This document shows, one piece after another, positions 52,965 to 60,588 of a DNA stretch of 64,000 bases. The notes below the pieces were generated by a model, which was not told the origin of the DNA, searched no databases, and saw only the letters and a list, made by a program, of their open reading frames with translations. Position 1 is the first letter of the stretch, and every line of letters begins with the position of its first letter. Location of the stretch: positions 1-64,000 of the forward strand of contig WHST01000003.1 in assembly GCA_009379955.1 (NCBI GenBank), written 5' to 3'. The position numbers and the translations under genes were made by a program. Source of the DNA: Streptosporangiales bacterium. GTDB lineage: Bacteria > Actinomycetota > Actinomycetes > Streptosporangiales > WHST01.

Positions 52965-54305
52965 ATGTCCACCCCACCTGCCTCAGCCGTGCATCCGACC
53001 CCGCCGGGCGCGCGGCGCCGCGTGGTCGGCGCCGCCGTCGTCGGGACGATCGTCGAGTGGTACGACTTCACGCTCTACGGTCAGGCCGCCGCGCTCGTCT
53101 TCAGCCAGCTGTTCTTCCCCAGCTTCAGCCCGCTCGCCGGTACGGCCGCGGCGTTCGCCACGTACGCCGTCGGGTTCTTCGCACGCCCACTGGGCGGACT
53201 CGTCTTCAGCCACTTCGGCGACCGGATCGGGCGCCGGCCGATGCTGGTGCTGACGCTGTGTCTGATGGGCGTGGCCACCACCCTCATCGGGTTCCTGCCC
53301 ACCTACGCCACCGTCGGCCTGTGGGCGCCGGTCCTGCTCGTCCTGCTGCGCCTGCTGCAGGGCGCCGGGGCGGGCGCCGAGTACGCCGGCGCGGTGGTGA
53401 TGGTGGCGGAGCACAGCAGCGCGCGCAGACGCGGCCTCGCGGCGGCCGTGCCCGCCGCCGGCACGTTCGTCGGCATCCTGCTCGCCACCGGCACCGCCAC
53501 GATGGTGTCGCGGCTCCCCGACGACGCCCTGCTGAGCTGGGGCTGGCGGGTGCCCTTCTGGTGCTCGGTCGTGGTCGTCGCCGTCGGCATCTACCTGCGT
53601 CGCCGGGTGCTCGAGTCGCCGGAGTTCGAGAGCGTCAAGGACCAGGGCACGGAGCACCGGCTCCCGCTCGCTCGGCTGCTCCGCACCCAGCCGCGACGGG
53701 TGCTGCTCGCCATGGGCACGAACTTCGCGCTCAACGGCTACTCGTACGTGCTCCAGGTCTTCTTCCTCACCTACATCACCACCCAACTGGGCATGGCGAA
53801 GAGCGTCGGGCTCACCGGACTGTTCATCGCCTCGGCCGTGGCCATCGTCACGATCCCGCTCTTCGGCGCGCTGTCCGACCGGGTCGGCCGGCGGACGGTG
53901 TACGTCTCCGGCGCCGTGTTCGCCACCGCCTTCTCGCTCGTGCTCTTCCCGCTGCTCGACACCGAGATCCCGTGGGTGATCTGGCTCGCCCTGACCATCG
54001 GGGTCGCCGTCGGCGCGGCGTCGATGTTCGGGGCGCAGGGGTCGTTCTACGCCGAGCTGTTCGACACCAGGTCCCGGTACAGCGGCATCGCGTTCGTCCG
54101 CGAGGTCACCGGCGCCCTCATCGGCGGACCGACACCGTTCCTCGCGACGGCGCTGCTGGCCGTCGCGAGCGGCAGCCCGTGGCCGATCGTCGGGTACATG
54201 GTGTTCACGACCGTCGTGTCCGCCGTCTGCGCGGCGCTGCTGCCCGAGACGAACCCTCGTGACCGCCGCCACGAGGTCGAGCCGGCCGCGGAGCGTGCGT
54301 CGTGA
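52965..54305 (+). CDS. MFS transporter, metabolite:proton symporter type
   Basis: A 446-residue, 12-span transporter of the metabolite:H+ symporter group that includes proline/betaine, alpha-ketoglutarate and shikimate carriers. It has the group start VVGTIVEWYDFTLYG, the loop-2 motif HFGDRIGRRPML, RLLQGAGAGAEYAGA before span 5 and the loop-8 motif ALSDRVGRRTVY. The usual substrates are carboxylates or zwitterions; a sugar acid is plausible in this context. ATG 52965 has GAGGAG about 10 nt upstream. The following SDR gene starts inside its stop (GTGA overlap), so it heads the second catabolic cluster. Confidence 0.9.
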   Translation: MSTPPASAVHPTPPGARRRVVGAAVVGTIVEWYDFTLYGQAAALVFSQLFFPSFSPLAGTAAAFATYAVGFFARPLGGLVFSHFGDRIGRRPMLVLTLCLMGVATTLIGFLPTYATVGLWAPVLLVLLRLLQGAGAGAEYAGAVVMVAEHSSARRRGLAAAVPAAGTFVGILLATGTATMVSRLPDDALLSWGWRVPFWCSVVVVAVGIYLRRRVLESPEFESVKDQGTEHRLPLARLLRTQPRRVLLAMGTNFALNGYSYVLQVFFLTYITTQLGMAKSVGLTGLFIASAVAIVTIPLFGALSDRVGRRTVYVSGAVFATAFSLVLFPLLDTEIPWVIWLALTIGVAVGAASMFGAQGSFYAELFDTRSRYSGIAFVREVTGALIGGPTPFLATALLAVASGSPWPIVGYMVFTTVVSAVCAALLPETNPRDRRHEVEPAAERAS

Positions 54306-55072
54306 CGGGTGCGCGCCTCGCCGGCAAGGTCGCCGTCGTCACCGGCGGGGCGCAGGGTATCGGCGAGGCGGTCGTCGAGAAGTTCCTGGCCGAGGGTGCC
54401 CGCGTCGCGTTCCTCGACCGGGACGCCGAGCGCGGTCATACCGTGGCCGCGCGACTCGGCCGGGACGTCGCGTTCCACGAGTGCGACATCACGGCGAGGG
54501 ACCAGGTCGACCGTGCCCTCGCCCGGGTGACGGAGGCCCACGGTCGGATCGACGTGCTGGTCAACAACGCGGGCGTCTCCGCGTACTTCGACGCCGTCGA
54601 CATGACCGACGCCGAGTGGGACAGCGTGTTCGCGGTGGACCTCAAGGGGGTCTGGCTGTGCGCGCGCGGCGTGCTCGCCGGCATGCGCGAAGCCGGTTCG
54701 GGGAGCATCGTGAACGTCTCGTCGATCCACGCGCGGATGACGACGACGGGCATGTTCCCGTACGCCGCGGCGAAGGCGGGGGTCTCCGGCCTCACCCGCA
54801 GCCTCGCGCTCGACGAGGGGCCCAATGGCATCCGGGTCAATGCGGTCTGTCCCGGTTACACGCGGACGCAGCTCGTCCAGGAGTACATCGACCGGCAGCC
54901 CGATCCCGAGGCCGCCGAGCGCACCATCGTCGGCGTCCATCCGCTGGGTCGGATCGCGACACCCGCCGAGATCGCCGCCGTCTGCGCGTTCCTCGCCAGC
55001 GACGAGGCGAGCTTCGTGACGGGCGCCGAGGTGTTCGTCGACGGCGGTCTGAGCGCCAAGTTCGCAAGTTGA
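54302..55072 (+). CDS. Short-chain dehydrogenase/reductase
   Basis: A 256-residue classical SDR. VAVVTGGAQGIGEAV near residue 10 is the cofactor loop, with the acidic residue in FLDRDAE pointing to NAD. VLVNNAGVS, the catalytic Ser in VNVSSIHARM and the YxxxK in PYAAAKAGVSGLTRSLA follow. VCPGYTRTQLVQEY and VTGAEVFVDGGLSAKF complete the pattern. In this cluster it probably oxidises an aldose to a lactone or a sugar-acid hydroxyl. It overlaps the symporter gene by 4 nt and precedes the MBL gene by 38 bp. Confidence 0.93.
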   Translation: MTGARLAGKVAVVTGGAQGIGEAVVEKFLAEGARVAFLDRDAERGHTVAARLGRDVAFHECDITARDQVDRALARVTEAHGRIDVLVNNAGVSAYFDAVDMTDAEWDSVFAVDLKGVWLCARGVLAGMREAGSGSIVNVSSIHARMTTTGMFPYAAAKAGVSGLTRSLALDEGPNGIRVNAVCPGYTRTQLVQEYIDRQPDPEAAERTIVGVHPLGRIATPAEIAAVCAFLASDEASFVTGAEVFVDGGLSAKFAS

Positions 55073-55110
55073 CACGGTTCGCAACCTGACACGACGCGAG
55101 GAGCAGACAC

Positions 55111-56076
55111 GTGGAAGTCGCCGAGGGAATCCACCGGATCGAAGCGCCGTTCGGGGACCGGGTCAACGCGACCTACCTGCTCGCCGGCACGCGCGCCGCG
55201 CTGCTCGTGGACACGACGACCAAGGACACCGCGGCCACGCACATCGGCGGCTACCTCGACCGGATCGACCTCGACCCCCACCGGCTCAGATACGTCGTCA
55301 ACACGCACTCGGACTGGGACCACATGGCCGGCAACGGCGCGATCCGCGCGCTGGCGCCCGACGCCGTGTTCTGCTGCCACGAGCTCGACCGGCCGATGAT
55401 CGAGGACGTCGACCGGATGATCGACCGCAGGTACGGGGACTTCGCCGCCGACCACGGCCACGACGAGACCGACGAGGCCAAGGCCGCGGTGCGTGCCGCG
55501 ACCGAGACCGTCCCGATCGACGTCGGGCTGACCGGCGGTGAGGTCATCGACCTCGGCTCGGGGTGGCGGGTGACGGTCCTGCACACGCCGGGACACTCGT
55601 GGGGCAGCATCAGCGTCCACGACCCGCGCTCCGGCGCGGTCGTGGTGGGCGACGCGGTCCTCGGCGACGCGGTGCCGACAGCGGCGGGCGCACCCGCGTT
55701 CCCACCCACGTACCGGTACCTCGACACCTACCTCGCCACGATCGGCCTGCTCACCGCGTTGGCACCCCGGCTGCTGCTGACCGGCCACTACCCCGTCTAC
55801 GCCGCCGACGAGGCGGCGGAGTTCCTGTACCTGAGCCGGGCGTTCACCGACCGCGTCGAGAGTGCCCTGCGCGCCGAGTTGGCCGAACGGTCCGAGCCCG
55901 TGACGCTGCGCGAGCTCACGACGGTGCTCGGGCCGCGGCTCGGCGACTGGCCGGTCGAGGCGACCGCCGCGCTGTTCTTCCCGCTCTCCGGTCACGTCGA
56001 ACGGCTCGTCGCGCACGGCGCCGTCGACACCGGTCGCGACGCGGACGGCCACCTCACGTACCGCAGCGCCCGATGA
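55111..56076 (+). CDS. Metallo-beta-lactamase-fold hydrolase
   Basis: A 321-residue protein with a metallo-beta-lactamase domain in the first 230 residues: VNTHSDWDHMAGN supplies a variant HxDxDH metal motif (His-Ser-Asp-Trp-Asp-His), then LHTPGHSWGSIS, VVVGDAVLGD and LLTGHYPVY. About 90 C-terminal residues form a winged-helix-like tail (LRELTTVLGPRLGDWPVEATAALFFPLSGHVERLVAHG), as in LACTB2-like members. A lactonase role fits between the SDR and the later dehydratase, but thioester hydrolysis is equally possible. GTG 55111 is preceded by GAGGAG. Its stop overlaps the epimerase start. Confidence 0.8.
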   Translation: MEVAEGIHRIEAPFGDRVNATYLLAGTRAALLVDTTTKDTAATHIGGYLDRIDLDPHRLRYVVNTHSDWDHMAGNGAIRALAPDAVFCCHELDRPMIEDVDRMIDRRYGDFAADHGHDETDEAKAAVRAATETVPIDVGLTGGEVIDLGSGWRVTVLHTPGHSWGSISVHDPRSGAVVVGDAVLGDAVPTAAGAPAFPPTYRYLDTYLATIGLLTALAPRLLLTGHYPVYAADEAAEFLYLSRAFTDRVESALRAELAERSEPVTLRELTTVLGPRLGDWPVEATAALFFPLSGHVERLVAHGAVDTGRDADGHLTYRSAR

Positions 56077-57065
56077 TCACGCTCGACAACGGCCTCCTCA
56101 CCGTGCGGGTCGCACCGGAACGCGGTGCGGAGATCCGCTTCCTCGGCGCTCCCGGCGGGCCGAACCTGCTCTTCCACCAGCCGACGGCCACGCCGCTGCG
56201 GGAGAGCAACTCGACGGGGTACGGCTCGACGGAGGGCGACTGGCTCTCGGAGTACCGCGGCGGGTGGCAGGAGCTGTTCCCGAACGCGGGTGCGCCCTGC
56301 CAGGTGCAGGGCGTGCCGTTGCCGTTCCACGGTGAGGCGTCGAGCGCGCGGTGGGAGGTCGTCGAGGCCGACGCGACCACGGCGGTGCTCCGCACGCCGG
56401 CCAGGCTGCCGCTCGTCCTCGAGCGCCGGATGCGGCTCGACGCGGAGCGCGCGGTGCTGACCGTCGAGGAGACCGTCACGAACGAGTCGGCGCTCACCGT
56501 CCCGTACGTGTGGGGGCACCACCCGGCGTTCGACGCCGTCGAGGGCGCGCGGCTCGACCTGCCCGGCGCGACGGCACGGGTGCCCGCCGACTACGACCCG
56601 CCACTGAACGACCTGCGACCGGATACGACGAGTCCGTGGCCGCTGGTCGCCGCCAAGGCCGGCGGCGAGATCGACCTGCGCGCCGTGCCGGGCGGCCCCC
56701 GCGAACGCGTCGTCTACCTGACCGACCTGGCCGCCGGCTGGGCCGCGCTGCGGCGTCCCGGCGACGGGTGCGGAGTCGCGCTCGCCTGGGACCTCGCGAC
56801 GTTCCCGCACGCGTGGCTGTGGACCGAGATCGGCGGGCCCGACTTCCCCTGGTACGGCCGGTCGCGCATCGTCGCGCTCGAACCTGCCTCGTCGTGGCCG
56901 AACGACGGACTCGCGGCCGCGATCGAACGAGGCCGCCACCACCGACTCGGCCCGCACGAACGGCATTCGACCTGGCTGACCGTGTCGCTGTTCGGCGCCG
57001 ACACGCGTCCCGTGACCCACGTCGACCGCGACGGCGGCGTCGACGTCCACAACCCCGAGGAGTGA
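56073..57065 (+). CDS. Aldose 1-epimerase-like protein
   Basis: A 330-residue galactose-mutarotase-fold protein. Beta-sandwich landmarks are LTVRVAPERGAEI near the start, RGGWQELFPNAG, YVWGHHPAFD with the probable catalytic His, FPHAWLWTEIGG and ALEPASSWPNDGLAAAIERGR. It interconverts sugar anomers, or belongs to a DUF4432-like relative of that fold. ATG 56073 overlaps the previous stop as ATGA. The gene sits immediately before the ABC importer genes, so it probably acts on the imported aldose. Confidence 0.85.
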   Translation: MITLDNGLLTVRVAPERGAEIRFLGAPGGPNLLFHQPTATPLRESNSTGYGSTEGDWLSEYRGGWQELFPNAGAPCQVQGVPLPFHGEASSARWEVVEADATTAVLRTPARLPLVLERRMRLDAERAVLTVEETVTNESALTVPYVWGHHPAFDAVEGARLDLPGATARVPADYDPPLNDLRPDTTSPWPLVAAKAGGEIDLRAVPGGPRERVVYLTDLAAGWAALRRPGDGCGVALAWDLATFPHAWLWTEIGGPDFPWYGRSRIVALEPASSWPNDGLAAAIERGRHHRLGPHERHSTWLTVSLFGADTRPVTHVDRDGGVDVHNPEE

Positions 57066-57067
57066 CC

Positions 57068-58063
57068 ATGCGGCGAGCTCGAACCCTTCAGGTGGCACTG
57101 GCCGCCGGCGCGCTTGTCGTCGCGTCGACGGCCTGCGCGGCCGACGCGGAATCGGCGGACGCGAAGGCGAAGATGGCCCTGTTGCTGCGGTCGCAGGGCG
57201 GCACCACGTACTTCCAGCAGGTGGCGAAGGGAGCGCGCGCGGAGGCGAAGAAGCTCGGCGCCGACCTCACCGTCCAGTTCACCAACAGCTCCGACGAGCA
57301 ACTGTCGGCCGTCGACACGGTGATCTCCTCGGGAGCCAAGGGGATCATCGTGACCATCCAGGACCCGTCGATCGGCCCGTCGGTCGCGACGAAGGCCAAG
57401 GCGGGCGACGTGGCCCTGCTCGCCAGCTCCGACCCGTTCGACGACACGGCCGGCAAGGCCGTCCCGGTCGTCACGCTCGACGCGAAGAAGGTCGGCAGCG
57501 ACGTCGGCGCCGAGATGGCCGCGCAGTACGAGAAGGCGGGCTGGGCGAAGGCCGGCGGCACGGTCAAGGTGGCGTCGGTCGAGCTGCCGAAGGTGTCGAC
57601 GTGCATGGATCGCACTGACGGCGCCCGCTCGGCGTTCCTGAAGGCGACGCCCGGGTTCAAGAAGTCCGACATCGTGAAGCTGAGCTACGACGGCACGCTG
57701 AACTCGGCGAACGACACCATGAGCTCGGCGCTCAACAACCACCGCGACGTCGACCGCTGGCTCGTCTGGTCGTGCAACGACGAGGGCGTCGTCGGCGCGC
57801 TGACGGCGCTGACCAACGGCGGCATCGGAGCCGACCGGCTGCTCGGTGTCGGCCTCGGCGCCAACCTCGCGTGCGACCAGTGGGACAAGGGCAAGGGCAC
57901 CGGCCTCGTCTCCGCGATCGCCCTCGACCCCGCGGACAACGGCCGGATGTCCGTCCGCGCCATGTACAACCTGCTGGCGAAGGACAAGGCGCTGCCACCG
58001 GTGACGATCTTCCCCGGCGAGCTCGTCACGCCGGACACCCCGCGCGCCGAGCTGCCGTGTTGA
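57068..58063 (+). CDS. Sugar-type ABC substrate-binding lipoprotein
   Basis: A 331-residue RbsB/AraF-like binding protein. A short signal and the lipobox STAC give a lipidated Cys near residue 23. KMALLLRSQGGTTYFQQVAKGA opens the ligand domain, SSGAKGIIVTIQDPS marks the first hinge strand, and DVDRWLVWSCNDEGVVGALTAL the second lobe. The latter resembles arabinose-binding proteins more than ribose-binding ones. ATG 57068 comes directly after the epimerase stop, with GAGGAG across the junction. The ATPase gene begins inside its 3' end. Confidence 0.9.
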   Translation: MRRARTLQVALAAGALVVASTACAADAESADAKAKMALLLRSQGGTTYFQQVAKGARAEAKKLGADLTVQFTNSSDEQLSAVDTVISSGAKGIIVTIQDPSIGPSVATKAKAGDVALLASSDPFDDTAGKAVPVVTLDAKKVGSDVGAEMAAQYEKAGWAKAGGTVKVASVELPKVSTCMDRTDGARSAFLKATPGFKKSDIVKLSYDGTLNSANDTMSSALNNHRDVDRWLVWSCNDEGVVGALTALTNGGIGADRLLGVGLGANLACDQWDKGKGTGLVSAIALDPADNGRMSVRAMYNLLAKDKALPPVTIFPGELVTPDTPRAELPC

Positions 58064-59595
58064 CCGCTCCGGTACGCGCCCCCGCGCTCGCGCTCCGGGG
58101 CATCGGCAGGAGCTTCCCCGGTGTGCGGGCACTCGACGACGTGACGATCGAGGTGCGCGCCGGGGAGGTCCTTGCCCTCGTCGGTGAGAACGGTGCGGGA
58201 AAGTCGACGCTGCTGCGCATCCTGAGCGGCGACCAGCAGCCGGACGAGGGCGAGCTGCGGCTGCCGTCCGGGCCGGTACGGTTCGGCTCACCACGAGACG
58301 CCAGGGCGGCAGGCGTGCGGGTCGTGTCCCAGGAACCCGAGCTGGTCGACCCGTTGAGCGTCGCGGAGAACGTGTTCCTCGGTCAGGTCGCGCGGGCGTC
58401 GGGCGGCCGGCTGGTCCGGCGGCGCGACCTGCACCGGCGTACCGCGGAGATCCTCGACCGGTACGGCTTCGCGGGCGACCTCGACCCGCAGGCGATCGCG
58501 GCCGACCTCTCGCCGTCGCAGCGGCAGCTCGTCGAGATCGTGCGGGCCCTGCACGAGGGGGCGACCGTGCTCGCACTCGACGAGCCGACGTCGTCGCTGT
58601 CGGAGCGGGAGGCCGACCGCCTGCTCGGCACCGTCGAGCGGCTGCGCCGCGACGGCGTCGCCATCGTCTACGTCTCCCACCGGTTGCGCGAGACGCTGCG
58701 GCTGGCCGACCGAGTCGCCGTCCTGCGCGACGGGCGGCTCGTCGCGACCGAGGACGCGGCGGCACTGTCCGAGGCCGACGTGGTCAGGCTGATGGTGGGC
58801 CGCCCGCTGACGGCCGTGTTCGACCGGCCGGAGCCGCCCGCCCTCGGCGACGTCCGGCTGCGGGTCGAGCACCTGTCGGCCCCCGGGTTGCACGACGTGG
58901 GCCTCACCGTCCGCGCCGGTGAGATCGTCGGCCTGGCCGGACTCGTCGGCGCGGGACGCACCCGGCTGGCCCGCGCGCTCTACGGCGAGCTGCCGCTCAC
59001 CGGTGGGCGGGTCGAGGTGGACGGCCGGCCCGTCCGGCTGCGGCACCCGCGCGACGCGATGGCGGCCGGCATCTGCCGGACTCCGGAGGACCGCAAGGGC
59101 GACGGTCTCGTCATGGTCCGCAGCGTGCGCGAGAACGTGACGCTGGCGATCCTGAAGCGACTGTCCACATTCCGGTTCGTCCGCAGGCGCGCCGAGCGGA
59201 CCGTGGTCGCGGACCTGACCGCGTCGCTCCGGGTGAAGGCGCCCTCGATGGATCACCCGGTCGCCACGTTGTCCGGCGGCAACCAGCAGAAGGTCGTGCT
59301 CGCCAGGGCGCTCGCCGCCGCGCCGCGCGTGCTGGTGCTCGACGAGCCGACCCGCGGTGTCGACGTCGGCGCGAAGGCCGAGATCTACCAGCTCGTCTTC
59401 CGACTGGCCCGCGACGGTCTCGCGGTCGTCGTCGTGTCGTCTGAGCTGCCCGAGGTGCTCGGGCTGGCCGACCGGATCCTCGTCCTCGCCGGTGGCCGGA
59501 TCACCGGCGAGCTGTCCCGCGACGACGCCACCGAGGAACGAGTCCTCGCCCTCGCGATGCCGGCCGAGGACGCGGCGTCAGGGAGCGACCGGTGA
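58057..59595 (+). CDS. Sugar ABC transporter ATPase, two domains (RbsA/AraG type)
   Basis: A 512-residue cytoplasmic ATPase with two ABC domains in one chain. Domain 1 has GENGAGKST, the signature-region sequence LSPSQRQLVEIVRAL and VLALDEPTSSLS. Domain 2 has the altered Walker A GLVGAGRT, the complete signature LSGGNQQKVVLARAL and LVLDEPTRGVDVG. A degenerate second Walker A is normal in this family. The start is GTG 58057 (overlapping the previous gene by 7 nt) or TTG 58060. The permease gene overlaps its stop by 4 nt. It powers import by the 57068/59592 components. Confidence 0.93.
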   Translation: MLTAPVRAPALALRGIGRSFPGVRALDDVTIEVRAGEVLALVGENGAGKSTLLRILSGDQQPDEGELRLPSGPVRFGSPRDARAAGVRVVSQEPELVDPLSVAENVFLGQVARASGGRLVRRRDLHRRTAEILDRYGFAGDLDPQAIAADLSPSQRQLVEIVRALHEGATVLALDEPTSSLSEREADRLLGTVERLRRDGVAIVYVSHRLRETLRLADRVAVLRDGRLVATEDAAALSEADVVRLMVGRPLTAVFDRPEPPALGDVRLRVEHLSAPGLHDVGLTVRAGEIVGLAGLVGAGRTRLARALYGELPLTGGRVEVDGRPVRLRHPRDAMAAGICRTPEDRKGDGLVMVRSVRENVTLAILKRLSTFRFVRRRAERTVVADLTASLRVKAPSMDHPVATLSGGNQQKVVLARALAAAPRVLVLDEPTRGVDVGAKAEIYQLVFRLARDGLAVVVVSSELPEVLGLADRILVLAGGRITGELSRDDATEERVLALAMPAEDAASGSDR

Positions 59596-60587
59596 CCGCG
59601 CGCGCCGGCCACCGCCTCGTCCGCGCGATCGGTGGACAGAACCTGAGCCTGTTGATCGCGCTCGGCCTGCTGATCGCCGTGATCGGCGTGCAACGACCGA
59701 ACTTCTTCCTGCTCACCAACATGATCAGCATCGGCGTGTCGGTCGCGCTGCTCGGCCTGGTGTCGCTCGCGCAGACCGTCACCATCCTGTCGGGCGGCCT
59801 CGACATCTCCATCGGCGCCGTCGTCGGCCTCGCCTCCGTGACCGCGGCGATCGGCGCGGCGACCGGCACCGCGTACGGCGTCGCGATCGGGCTGGTCACC
59901 GGACTCGCTGCGGGCCTGGTCAACGGGTTGCTCATCCTCGTCGGCAGGGTCAACCCGATCATCACGACGCTGGCCACGTTCTCGGCCTTCCAGGGCCTGA
60001 CGTTCATCGCCGCGCGCGGTGAGGCGATCGGCGTCGCCGACGCGGCCTTCCTCTGGCTGGGCAGCGGGCGCATCCTCGGCATCCCCTTCCCGTTGCTCGT
60101 GCTCGTCGCCGGCGCGGTCGCGTTCCACGTGCTGCTCACGTACACCGACATCGGCCGCGGTGTCTACGCGATGGGTGGCAACCCGGCCGCGGCACGGCTC
60201 GCGGGCATCCGCCTGCCGCGCTACACCCTCGCCATCTACGCGCTCGCCGGGCTCGTCGCGGGACTCGCCGGCGTGCTGCTCACGGCGCGGTCGGGCGCGG
60301 GTGTCGCCGACTCCGGCGCACCCAACCTGTCGCTGCAGTCGATCACCGCCGCGCTGCTCGGCGGCTGCGCGCTGTCCGGCGGGCGCGGCAGCGTCGCCGG
60401 CACCGTTCTCGGTGTCGCGCTGCTCGGCGTGCTGCAGAACGGCCTGGTGCTGCTCAACGTGCCGCAGTTCTACCAGCTCGTCGCGCAGGGCTGCCTGCTC
60501 GTGTTCGCCGTGATGATCCAGGAGTACCGGGGGTTCCGTCCGCTGCGCCGGCTGCGCGGCCCGTCCACCACACCGGAGGAGGCGTGA
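59592..60587 (+). CDS. CUT2-type ABC transporter permease
   Basis: A 331-residue RbsC-type permease with nine to ten hydrophobic spans and the motifs SGGLDISIGAVVG, IGRGVYAMGGNPAAARLAGI and GGCALSGGRGSVAGTVLGVA. It is intact, unlike the split permease of the first operon. GTG 59592 overlaps the ATPase stop. The next gene begins 2 nt after its stop codon, giving a tightly packed transcription unit with the secreted protein that follows. Confidence 0.92.
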   Translation: MTARAGHRLVRAIGGQNLSLLIALGLLIAVIGVQRPNFFLLTNMISIGVSVALLGLVSLAQTVTILSGGLDISIGAVVGLASVTAAIGAATGTAYGVAIGLVTGLAAGLVNGLLILVGRVNPIITTLATFSAFQGLTFIAARGEAIGVADAAFLWLGSGRILGIPFPLLVLVAGAVAFHVLLTYTDIGRGVYAMGGNPAAARLAGIRLPRYTLAIYALAGLVAGLAGVLLTARSGAGVADSGAPNLSLQSITAALLGGCALSGGRGSVAGTVLGVALLGVLQNGLVLLNVPQFYQLVAQGCLLVFAVMIQEYRGFRPLRRLRGPSTTPEEA

Positions 60588-60588
60588 C